The position numbers were made by a program, and so were the translations under genes. The notes under the pieces were generated by a model, which was not told the DNA's origin, ran no database searches, and was given only the letters and a program-made list of their open reading frames with translations. From Candidatus Adiutrix sp. (lineage in GTDB: Bacteria > Desulfobacterota > Desulfarculia > Adiutricales > Adiutricaceae), in contig JAISJK010000083.1 in the NCBI GenBank assembly GCA_031261565.1, positions 1 through 58,033 of the forward strand: a stretch of DNA of 58,033 nt, written 5' to 3'. This document shows, piece by piece, positions 1 to 8,037 of the stretch; within the stretch, counting starts at the first letter, position 1, and each line of letters begins with the position of its first letter.

Positions 1-177
1 ACGATTTTTTTGGCGGCCAGCTCCGGCAAACACAAACTTTGAATATTAAGCCGACTTTTCGGTACAGTGACTTTTAGCGAGGCCATCATTTTGGGGATGC
101 TTTTGATCGGCGTCATCGGCAAATTCATGGATGACGCCGTCAAATTCATGGTTAAAAAATTGATCCGGTGGACTTGA
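1..177 (+). pseudogene. 3' end of ABC transporter permease (TauC/SsuC-like), truncated by the window start and containing an in-frame TGA at 40-42
   Basis: Frame 1 reads TIFLAASSGKHKL*ILSRLFGTVTFSEAIILGMLLIGVIGKFMDDAVKFMVKKLIRWT*, resembling the C-terminus of BPD_transp_1 permeases of the taurine/nitrate family on both sides of the TGA. Confidence 0.45.
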
Positions 178-953
178 AGACGGCCATGGCCGAAATCATT
201 AAAATCTCAGGGTTGAGCAAGAGCTTTGAGCGCGATGGCCAGCGGCTGGACGTGCTTAACGATATAACCCTGGGCATTGAAGAGGGGCAGATCGTCTCCA
301 TCATCGGCGGGAGCGGCTGCGGCAAAAGCACCCTCCTGCGCATTTTGGCCGGGCTGGATACCGGCTACGCGGGCCAGGCCCTATTTGAGGGCCGGGCCAT
401 TGCCGGGCCCACCCGCAAAATTGGCTTTATTTTTCAGGATCACCGCCTTCTGCCCTGGCTGACGGTGGAGGAAAATATGCGTTTCAGCCTGCCGGAGGGC
501 GAGCCGGACAAAGACGGCGTCATCAAAAAATATATTGACCTGGTGGGTCTGAAAGGCTTTGAAAAATCGTATCCCAAGCAACTTTCCGGGGGCATGGCCC
601 AGCGGGTCGCGGTGGCCCGGGCCCTGGCCAACCGGCCGGACACCCTCCTGCTGGATGAGCCCTTCGGCGCTTTGGACGCCATCACCAAAATACATCTGCA
701 GGAAGAGCTTTTATCCATCTGGAACCGCGACCCGGTGACCATGGTTCTGGTGACCCACGACATTGACGAGGCCATCTATCTAGGCCACCGGGTGGTGGTC
801 ATGACCCCCCGCCCGGGCCGTATCAAAAAAATACACGATGTCGAGCTGGGCCGGCCCAAAAGCCGCACCAGCTCCTCGTTCGTCAAGATCAGAGAAGTCA
901 TCTACAAAGAGTTTTTCGCGGAAACCGATCTGCCCTTTGCTTATACCATTTGA
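168..953 (+). CDS. ABC transporter ATP-binding protein, nitrate/taurine/sulfonate (TauB/SsuB/NrtD) type
   Basis: Walker A GGSGCGKST, signature LSGGMAQRVAVARAL, Walker B LLLDEPFGALD; overlaps the permease stop. Confidence 0.92.
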   Translation: MDLKTAMAEIIKISGLSKSFERDGQRLDVLNDITLGIEEGQIVSIIGGSGCGKSTLLRILAGLDTGYAGQALFEGRAIAGPTRKIGFIFQDHRLLPWLTVEENMRFSLPEGEPDKDGVIKKYIDLVGLKGFEKSYPKQLSGGMAQRVAVARALANRPDTLLLDEPFGALDAITKIHLQEELLSIWNRDPVTMVLVTHDIDEAIYLGHRVVVMTPRPGRIKKIHDVELGRPKSRTSSSFVKIREVIYKEFFAETDLPFAYTI

Positions 954-971
954 ATTTAAAGGAGTTTTCTT

Positions 972-3449
972 ATGCGGAGCGCTAGCGTGCTGTCCCCCCA
1001 GGAAATCAGAATTCAGGCGGAACTGAAGATTGCGCCGGGCCCGGAGGAGGCCGCCGGGCGCGCGCTGACCATCCTGAAAAGAATAAAGCAGTCCAAGCCG
1101 GTCATCGACATTGAGCGCGGGCTCTATTTCACCGAGTCGTTCCGGCGCACCGAGGGCCAGCCGCTGATCCTGCGCTGGTCGGAGGCCCTCTTGCATTACG
1201 CCCGCCGGTCCACGGTTTATATTGACGATGACCAGTTGATCGTGGGCCGGAGCGGCCAGCCGGGGCGCTATGGCATCCTCTATCCCGAGCTGGACGGCAA
1301 CCAGCTGGGCGCGGCTCTGGACAAGCTGCCCGAGCGGGCCTATTCCCCCTTTAATATTTCCGAGGAGGACGCGCGGATCATCAAAGAAGAGATCGCCCCA
1401 TACTGGCGGGGCAAAACTTTTCACGAGGATCTGGCCCAGGCCCTCACCCCGGAGACCTTCCGCCTGACCTACAACAGTGATCTGTCCTCCCGCTTCATCG
1501 TCAACGAAACCGCTTCCTTCCGCTCGTCCATCCAGTGGGTGCATGATTATGAAATAGTCCTGACCCGGGGTTTTTCCGGAATCAGGGCCGAAGCCGCCGC
1601 CAAACTGGCGGCCCTGGACGAAAACAGCCCCCTGGATTACACTGAAAAGCGCCCCTTTTGGCAGGCGGTCATCAATGTCAGCGAGGCCATCATCCTCTGG
1701 GCCGAACGCCACGCCGAGGCGGCGGAGGAGCTGGCTGCGGCCGAGCCCCATCCCGTCCGCCGGGCCGAGCTGGAGCAGATCGCCCAAATCTGCCGCCGGG
1801 TGCCCGCCCATCCGGCCCGGTCGTTCCGCGAGGCGCTTCAGGCCCAGTGGTTCGTGCAGATGTTCTCCCGCGTCGAGCAGAAAACCGGCACGGTCATATC
1901 CAACGGCCGGATGGATCAATATCTCTACCCCTACTATAGGCGGGACAAAGAGGCTGGCCTCCTGACCGACGACGAGGCCCAGGAGCTGTTCGAGTGCGTG
2001 TGGGCGGCCATGGCCCAGTTCATCGACCTGTATCTCTCGGAGACCGGCGGGGCCATCAACGAGGGCTACGCCCACTGGGAGGCGGTGACCGTGGGCGGCC
2101 AGACCCCGGACGGGCAGGACGCCGTCAACGAGCTGACCTATATCCTGCTGAAATCCAAGCGGGAATTTCCATTGAATTACCCTGATCTGGCCGCCCGGAT
2201 TCACACCCGTAGCCCCAGGCGCTATCTGCACGAGGTGGCCGAAACAATCAAGGAGGGCTCCGGCTTCCCCAAGCTGATCAATGACGAAGAGGTCGTGCCT
2301 CTGCTGCTGGCCAAAGGCGCCTCCTTTGCCGAGGCCTATGACTACAGCGTCTCCGGCTGCTCGGAGTGCCGGATGCCCAACCGCGACACCTACACCAGCC
2401 CCTGCGCTTACATCAACTTTGCCGCCGCGCTGGAGATGGTGATCTACAACGGCCGGATGTTGAAATACGGTGACGAAGCCATTGGCTTGGCGACCGGGGA
2501 ACTGGAGAGTTTTCAGACCTTCGATGATTTTTTCGAGGCCTATCTGCGGCAGCAGACCTATTTTCTGAAACACGCCTTCATCCAGCAGCACGAGATAATC
2601 CGTCTGCGGGCCCGGCATTTCGCCACGCCGCTGGGCTCCAGCCTGCACCGCCTCTGCCGCGCCAGTTGCCTCGACCTGCACCAGCCGGTCATTCCCGGGG
2701 GGATCGACCTGGGTTATTTTGAATATATCGGCTACGGCACGGTGGTGGATTCGCTGGCGGCCATCAGGGCCAATGTCTTTGAGGAAGGCCGCTTCACCCT
2801 GACCGAGCTCCGGGAGGCCATGGCCCACAATTTCGAGGGCTACGAGGTCATCAGGGCCTACCAGAAAAACGCCCCCAGCTACGGCAACAACGACCCCCGG
2901 GCCGACGAGATTGGCCGGCGTCTTGATCGCACCGCCCAGGAATTCGCGGGGAAATATTCCCGGGAACTGGGGGTCAGGCTGGATTTGCGCTATGTGCCGT
3001 TTACCTCGCATGTGCCCTTCGGCAAAGTGGTCAGCGCCTCCCCCAACGGACGGCTGGCCTTCACCCCCCTGTCCGACGGCTCCAGCGCCTCCCAGGGAGC
3101 GGATGTGCACGGCCCGACTGCGGTGCTGCTGTCCAACTTCGCCACCAAAAACCAGGATCGCAGCGAGCACGCCTCCCGCCTGTTGAACGTCAAGCTCAGC
3201 CCGGCCTGCGTCAAGGGCGCGGCAGGCACCGAAAAACTGGTGCGTTTTATCGAGGGCTGGCGCGATTTGAAGCTGTGGCACATTCAGTTTAATGTGCTGA
3301 ACCGGGAAACGCTGCTGGCCGCCCAGGCCGAGCCGGATAAATACCGCAACCTCCTGGTGCGCATCGCCGGCTACAGCGCCTATTTCACCGAGCTGACCCA
3401 GGATCTGCAAAACGACATCATTGCCCGCACCCAGCATGAGGCCCTGTGA
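972..3449 (+). CDS. Glycyl radical enzyme, sulfo-lyase (IslA/HpsG-like) candidate
   Basis: C-terminal glycyl radical motif VRIAGYSAYF (Gly800), active-site Cys motif SGCSEC (Cys463, Glu465), adjacent activase; RBS aaaggag upstream. Confidence 0.93.
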   Translation: MRSASVLSPQEIRIQAELKIAPGPEEAAGRALTILKRIKQSKPVIDIERGLYFTESFRRTEGQPLILRWSEALLHYARRSTVYIDDDQLIVGRSGQPGRYGILYPELDGNQLGAALDKLPERAYSPFNISEEDARIIKEEIAPYWRGKTFHEDLAQALTPETFRLTYNSDLSSRFIVNETASFRSSIQWVHDYEIVLTRGFSGIRAEAAAKLAALDENSPLDYTEKRPFWQAVINVSEAIILWAERHAEAAEELAAAEPHPVRRAELEQIAQICRRVPAHPARSFREALQAQWFVQMFSRVEQKTGTVISNGRMDQYLYPYYRRDKEAGLLTDDEAQELFECVWAAMAQFIDLYLSETGGAINEGYAHWEAVTVGGQTPDGQDAVNELTYILLKSKREFPLNYPDLAARIHTRSPRRYLHEVAETIKEGSGFPKLINDEEVVPLLLAKGASFAEAYDYSVSGCSECRMPNRDTYTSPCAYINFAAALEMVIYNGRMLKYGDEAIGLATGELESFQTFDDFFEAYLRQQTYFLKHAFIQQHEIIRLRARHFATPLGSSLHRLCRASCLDLHQPVIPGGIDLGYFEYIGYGTVVDSLAAIRANVFEEGRFTLTELREAMAHNFEGYEVIRAYQKNAPSYGNNDPRADEIGRRLDRTAQEFAGKYSRELGVRLDLRYVPFTSHVPFGKVVSASPNGRLAFTPLSDGSSASQGADVHGPTAVLLSNFATKNQDRSEHASRLLNVKLSPACVKGAAGTEKLVRFIEGWRDLKLWHIQFNVLNRETLLAAQAEPDKYRNLLVRIAGYSAYFTELTQDLQNDIIARTQHEAL

Positions 3450-4339
3450 GCCGCTCGGCGGTCGTTTACAATATTCAGCGCTATTCGCTGCATGACGGCC
3501 CGGGCATCCGCACCGTGGTTTTCTTCAAGGGGTGCCCGCTGCGCTGCCGCTGGTGCTGCAACCCCGAGTCGCAAAATCCGCAGCCGGAAATAGCCTGCGC
3601 CGCCTCCCGGTGCCTGGGCCAAAGCGTCTGCGGCTTATGCGCCGGGGCCTGCCCCCGCCAGGCCCTGAACTTCGGGGCGGACGGCCGGGCGGAGATTGAC
3701 CGGGCCCTCTGCGTGAACTGCCTGAAATGCGCCGAGGTCTGCCCCTCAGCCGCGCTCCGGATCGAAGGCCGGGAAACCCTGATTTCCGAAATACTGGATA
3801 CCGTGGAAGAGGACGCGGTTTTTTATCGTGGCGGGGGCGGGCTGACCGTCAGCGGGGGTGAGCCCTTTTTTCAGGGCGAGGCCCTGATTGAACTGTTGCG
3901 CGAAGCCAGGCTTCGCAAAATCAACACCGCCCTCGAAACCTGCGGCCTGGCCGATTACCATCTGGTGGCCCGGGCGGCCGCGCTTCTGGACATGGTCATC
4001 TATGACCTGAAGTCAATGGACAGCCTTAGCCATCAGCGTTTCACCGGGCAGGGCAATGAGCTGATTCTGGACAATTTCCGCCGCCTGGGCGCGGATTTTC
4101 CCGCCCTGCCCAAGCTGGCGCGCACCCCGGTAATTCCCGGCTTTAACGACACGGCCCCGGCCCTTTCGGCCATTGCGGCTTTTATAGCCGGCCAGCCGGG
4201 AGCGGCTTTCGAGGCCCTGCCCTACCACCGCTTCGGCGCGGGCAAATACGCCCTCCTGGGCCGCGATTACCCGGACTTTCCCCCATTCGACTCGGCGGTC
4301 ATGGAAAAAATAGTTGACATAGCCGCCAGATTTGGCTAA
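3446..4339 (+). CDS. Glycyl radical enzyme activating enzyme (radical SAM with two ferredoxin-type clusters)
   Basis: GCPLRCRWCCNPE (CxxxCxxC), CxxC ferredoxin-like motifs CGLCAGACP and CVNCLKCAEVCP, GGGLTVSGGEP; overlaps the GRE stop. Confidence 0.95.
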   Translation: MSRSAVVYNIQRYSLHDGPGIRTVVFFKGCPLRCRWCCNPESQNPQPEIACAASRCLGQSVCGLCAGACPRQALNFGADGRAEIDRALCVNCLKCAEVCPSAALRIEGRETLISEILDTVEEDAVFYRGGGGLTVSGGEPFFQGEALIELLREARLRKINTALETCGLADYHLVARAAALLDMVIYDLKSMDSLSHQRFTGQGNELILDNFRRLGADFPALPKLARTPVIPGFNDTAPALSAIAAFIAGQPGAAFEALPYHRFGAGKYALLGRDYPDFPPFDSAVMEKIVDIAARFG

Positions 4340-4381
4340 ATTAATAAGATAAATTGTAACTCTCTGCTGATCAATGATATT

Positions 4382-4417
4382 GAAGGCCGAAGTAATTAAC
4401 TTCGGCCTTCTTTTTTT
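4382..4417 (+). terminator. Intrinsic terminator between the GRE/activase unit and the NifB-like gene
   Basis: Perfect 12-bp stem GAAGGCCGAAGT-AATTA-ACTTCGGCCTTC followed by TTTTTTT. Confidence 0.9.
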
Positions 4418-4449
4418 ATTCTCAAACGAGGTTGAGGGCCCCTGTGGTT

Positions 4450-5298
4450 ATGAAGAATCATCCCTGCTTCAGCGGCGAATGCCGGCCAACGACCGGCCGA
4501 ATCCATCTGCCGGTCAGCCCCAGCTGCAACATCCGCTGCCGCTTCTGCGCCCGGGGGCTTTCCCCGGATTTGGCCCGGCCCGGCCAGGCGGCCAAACTGG
4601 TCACCCCCAGGGAAGCCATGGGCATTTTAGACCGGGCCATGCTGATTTGCCCCGACCTTAAAGTCGCCGGCGTGGCCGGTCCGGGCGACCCCCTGGCCAG
4701 CCCCCACGCGGTTGAAACCTTGGGGCTGATTCATCAAAAATATCCTCAGCTGATAAATTGCCTCAGCACCAATGGCCTGGCCCTGGCGGATTATCTGCCG
4801 GCCCTAATGGCGGCCGGCGTCCAAAGCCTGACGGTGACGGTCAACGCGGTTGACCCTGGAATTTTAACCCAATTGTGCGCCGGCATCGTTTGGGAAGGGG
4901 CTGACCTGGGCGGCTATGAAGGTTGCGCATTTTTGATCGCCTCGCAGCGGGAGGGGATCAGGCGGGCCCGGGCCAGCGGCTTAAACATCAAGATAAATAT
5001 GGTCGTGGCACCGGAAATAAACGGCCGCCATGTCGGCCAGGTGGCCCGGGCTGCGGCTGACTGGGGGGCCGCTTTCATCAACCTGATTCCCCTGCTGCCG
5101 GCCGGGGAGCTTTCCGGCGCGGCCCGCCCCGGGCCTGAATATATGGAAGAGGCCAATGAGGTGGCCGGGCGGCATTTACCGCCCCTGCGCCACTGCCGCC
5201 GCTGCCGGGCGGATGCCTGCGGCGTTCCAGGCCAGAGCGATTTCGCCCGGGAACTTTATCAGGATTGGGGCCCGGTGGAGACCTTTTCTCATGGCTGA
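4450..5298 (+). CDS. NifB-like radical SAM cofactor maturase (radical SAM domain only, no fused NifX domain)
   Basis: NHPCFSGECR...RIHLPVSPSCNIRCRFCARG, GVAGPGDPLASP, C-terminal HCRRCRADACG: hallmark NifB motifs. Start ambiguous (TTG 4432, GTG 4444 or ATG 4450). Confidence 0.88.
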   Translation: MKNHPCFSGECRPTTGRIHLPVSPSCNIRCRFCARGLSPDLARPGQAAKLVTPREAMGILDRAMLICPDLKVAGVAGPGDPLASPHAVETLGLIHQKYPQLINCLSTNGLALADYLPALMAAGVQSLTVTVNAVDPGILTQLCAGIVWEGADLGGYEGCAFLIASQREGIRRARASGLNIKINMVVAPEINGRHVGQVARAAADWGAAFINLIPLLPAGELSGAARPGPEYMEEANEVAGRHLPPLRHCRRCRADACGVPGQSDFARELYQDWGPVETFSHG

Positions 5299-5653
5299 TA
5301 TTTTCTCCAGCCGGCCGGGGCGGGTGGCCGTGGCCACTGAAGACGGGGTCATGATTGATTGCTGCTTTGGCCGGGCCCGGGCCTATCACATTTACGAGGC
5401 CAACGCCCGGGCCGATGGATACCATTTTATGGAAATCCGCCCCAGCCCGATCCCCTGCCGCGATCAGGATCATGACCCGGAAACGCTCAACCGGGCCATT
5501 GAGCTTTTGGCCGACTGCCAGCTGGTGCTGGCCGGCAAAATTGGCCCGGAAGCCATTCGGCGGCTGGAAGCCAGGGGCATCCCCGCTCTGGCGGTCAGTC
5601 TCTCAATGGCCGAAGCCTTTAAAAGATTGAACAAGCGCAAAAATGTAAGGTGA
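5291..5653 (+). CDS. NifX/NafY-like (dinitrogenase iron-molybdenum cofactor biosynthesis family) protein
   Basis: RVAVATEDGVMIDCCFGRARAYHIYEA...CQLVLAGKIGPEAIRRLEARGIPALAV; ATG overlaps the NifB-like stop. Confidence 0.82.
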   Translation: MADIFSSRPGRVAVATEDGVMIDCCFGRARAYHIYEANARADGYHFMEIRPSPIPCRDQDHDPETLNRAIELLADCQLVLAGKIGPEAIRRLEARGIPALAVSLSMAEAFKRLNKRKNVR

Positions 5654-5665
5654 CCAGAGAATAAA

Positions 5666-6541
5666 ATGGGTAAAAATATCAAACAAATCGCCATTTACGG
5701 GAAAGGCGGCATCGGCAAGTCGACCACCTCCTCCAACCTCAGCGCGGCCTTGGCCAGGCTGGGGTATCGTGTTTTGCAGGTGGGCTGCGACCCCAAAAGC
5801 GACTCCACCAACACCCTGCGCGGCGGCCAATATATCCCCACCGTCCTGGATACTCTGAGGGAAAAAGGCAAGGTCGCGGCCAACGAGATAATTTTTGAGG
5901 GCTTTGGGGGGGTCTATTGCGTCGAGGCCGGCGGCCCGGCCCCTGGCGTTGGCTGCGCCGGCCGGGGCATCATCACTGCGGTGGAGCAGCTGAAACGATT
6001 GCAGGTCTTTGAAGAATTAAAGATCGATGTGGTTCTCTATGATGTTCTGGGCGATGTGGTCTGCGGCGGTTTCGCCGTGCCCATTCGGGAGGGCATTGCC
6101 CAGCATGTTTTCACGGTCGCTTCATCCGACTTCATGGCTCTCTACGCGGCCAACAATCTCTTTGCGGGTATCCAGAAATACAGCGCCGCCGGCGGGGCTC
6201 TGCTGGGCGGAGTCATCGCCAACTCCATCAGCGCTCCCTACGCCAAAGCCATTGTCGATGATTTCGCCCAAAAGACCAAAACCAAAATTATTGAACATGT
6301 GCCGCGCTCCGTGACCGTCTCCCAGGCCGAGCTCCAAGGCAAAACAGTCATTGAGGCGGCCCCCGATTCAGACCAGGCCAGGGTTTATCTGAGCCTGGCC
6401 AAAAAAATATCAAAACACCATAAATCAACCACTCCGGCTCCCCTGGCCATCGCTGATTTACGCGAGTGGGCCTCCAAATGGGGGCGGGAACTCCTGCGGA
6501 TGGAGAGCGGAGAAATCAGCTCCCAAGCCGCCGGGATTTAA
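5666..6541 (+). CDS. NifH-like nitrogenase reductase (Fe protein) homolog
   Basis: [18 protein letters not shown]-loop, GVGCAGRGI and [18 protein letters not shown] ([4Fe-4S] ligand cysteines). Confidence 0.93.
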   Translation: MGKNIKQIAIYGKGGIGKSTTSSNLSAALARLGYRVLQVGCDPKSDSTNTLRGGQYIPTVLDTLREKGKVAANEIIFEGFGGVYCVEAGGPAPGVGCAGRGIITAVEQLKRLQVFEELKIDVVLYDVLGDVVCGGFAVPIREGIAQHVFTVASSDFMALYAANNLFAGIQKYSAAGGALLGGVIANSISAPYAKAIVDDFAQKTKTKIIEHVPRSVTVSQAELQGKTVIEAAPDSDQARVYLSLAKKISKHHKSTTPAPLAIADLREWASKWGRELLRMESGEISSQAAGI

Positions 6542-6553
6542 AAGGAGTCTTTC

Positions 6554-8026
6554 ATGAGTTATCTAGATCAGCGGGTGCCGCCCAAGCGGGAAGATCGCCA
6601 CGCGGATACCTGTCTGGCCTATGGCGGCACCATCTGCGGCGCCCAAAAACCGGGCCGGGTCTGCGCTCTGACCGCAGGAGCCGACCGGGCTTTTACCCAG
6701 GGCTCCATCTGCCCTCTCCTGCCGGCCATGGGCATTATGAGCAGCCTGCCGGACACGGTGGTGTTGATGCACGGGGCGGTGGGCTGCGGGAGTTGCGCCC
6801 ACGGCAATAACGGCAATGTCCGGGCCGGCCATGCCGCCCGCAGCGGCCAACCGGTCGATGCCCTCTGGCTGTCAACCGCGCTGAATGAAATTGATGTGGT
6901 TTCCGGAGGTGATGAAAAGCTGGCCAGAGCCATTGAAGAGATAGAGGCCGCCCATCATCCCAAGGCCATTTTCGTGGTTTCAGGCTGCCTGCCCGGCATC
7001 ATCGGCGATGATCTAGACGCTGTGGCCGCCAGGGTGCAGCCCAAAATCGCCGCTAAAATATTGCCGGTGCACTGCGAGGGCTTTAAATCGCGGTTTATGG
7101 CCACGGCCTATGACGTCATTTACCACGCCCTGGGCCGAAACCTCCTGCCGGCCCCGACTAAAAAACAGCCGCGGGAAAAGACGACCATCAACATTATGAC
7201 CGTCGGCTCCATGGGCCGGGTCGATGAGCTGGAGCTGGAGCGTCTGGTGAAAGAGCTGGGCCTGAAGGCCAATTTCTTTCCGGTCTTCTCCGACCCGGAC
7301 AGCCTGCCCCGGGCGGCCCGGGCGGCCCTGTCCGTCAGCACCTGCCCGACTCACGACGACTATTTTCTCATTCATTTAAAAGAAAAATACGGCGTGCCCT
7401 ATATCATTCGCCATATGCCCATCGGCATCGCCAACACCAGCCGGTGGCTCAGCGATATTGGCCAGCATTTCGGGCTGGGGCCTCAAGCGGCTGCTCTGGC
7501 TCAAGCCGAAGAAAAAGAGCTGGAAAAAGCTTTGGATGATTTTCGGCCTCTCTTCCAAGGCAAGCGGGTTTTTCTTTCCGCCGGCGAATACCGCTCCCTG
7601 GCCACCGCCTCGTTGCTGCGGGAGCTTGGCTTTGAGATAGCCGGCATCCGCTCTTTTCACTATGATGAATTCGCCGATGTCGAAATAGAAAAGTTGCGCC
7701 GGGAGGGTCAGGATTTTTCCTGGAGCGTGGCCAATGTCCAGCCTTTTGAGGAAGCCAACCTTTTAAAGCGCATCAAGCCCGATCTCTTTCTCGGCCACTG
7801 GCACGGCAACAACAATGCCGCGCGCCTGGGCATCCCGACCCAGGTCATCTACAACACCGGCTTCGGCTACATCGGCTACCGGGGCGCCTATGACCTGGCC
7901 AGGCGTCTAGATCGCAAACTCAAAAATACGGCCTTTACCGACCGCCTCGGGCGTTACGCCGGGCTGCCCTACCAAAAATCCTGGTATAGGCGCGAGCCGT
8001 TTTCCCTGATTCGATCCCGGGCCTGA
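6554..8026 (+). CDS. NifD-like nitrogenase-family alpha subunit (not canonical NifD)
   Basis: Cys53, HGAVGCGSC (Cys78), VVSGCLPGIIGDD (Cys145) as P-cluster ligands; STCPTHDDYFLIHLKEKYG (Cys264) aligned to the FeMo-co Cys275 region; VHCEGFKS conserved. Confidence 0.9.
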   Translation: MSYLDQRVPPKREDRHADTCLAYGGTICGAQKPGRVCALTAGADRAFTQGSICPLLPAMGIMSSLPDTVVLMHGAVGCGSCAHGNNGNVRAGHAARSGQPVDALWLSTALNEIDVVSGGDEKLARAIEEIEAAHHPKAIFVVSGCLPGIIGDDLDAVAARVQPKIAAKILPVHCEGFKSRFMATAYDVIYHALGRNLLPAPTKKQPREKTTINIMTVGSMGRVDELELERLVKELGLKANFFPVFSDPDSLPRAARAALSVSTCPTHDDYFLIHLKEKYGVPYIIRHMPIGIANTSRWLSDIGQHFGLGPQAAALAQAEEKELEKALDDFRPLFQGKRVFLSAGEYRSLATASLLRELGFEIAGIRSFHYDEFADVEIEKLRREGQDFSWSVANVQPFEEANLLKRIKPDLFLGHWHGNNNAARLGIPTQVIYNTGFGYIGYRGAYDLARRLDRKLKNTAFTDRLGRYAGLPYQKSWYRREPFSLIRSRA

Positions 8027-8037
8027 GAGAGCCTATT

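Noticed and set aside
40-62. Selenocysteine insertion at TGA 40-42
   Set aside because: Downstream hairpin has only a 4-bp stem and no recognisable bacterial SECIS loop, and no conserved Cys is expected at this permease position.
780-3437. 885-aa minus-strand ORF opposite the GRE
   Set aside because: Antisense shadow of a high-GC gene; sequence is Gly/Gln/Leu-rich without motifs, while the + strand frame has complete GRE motifs.
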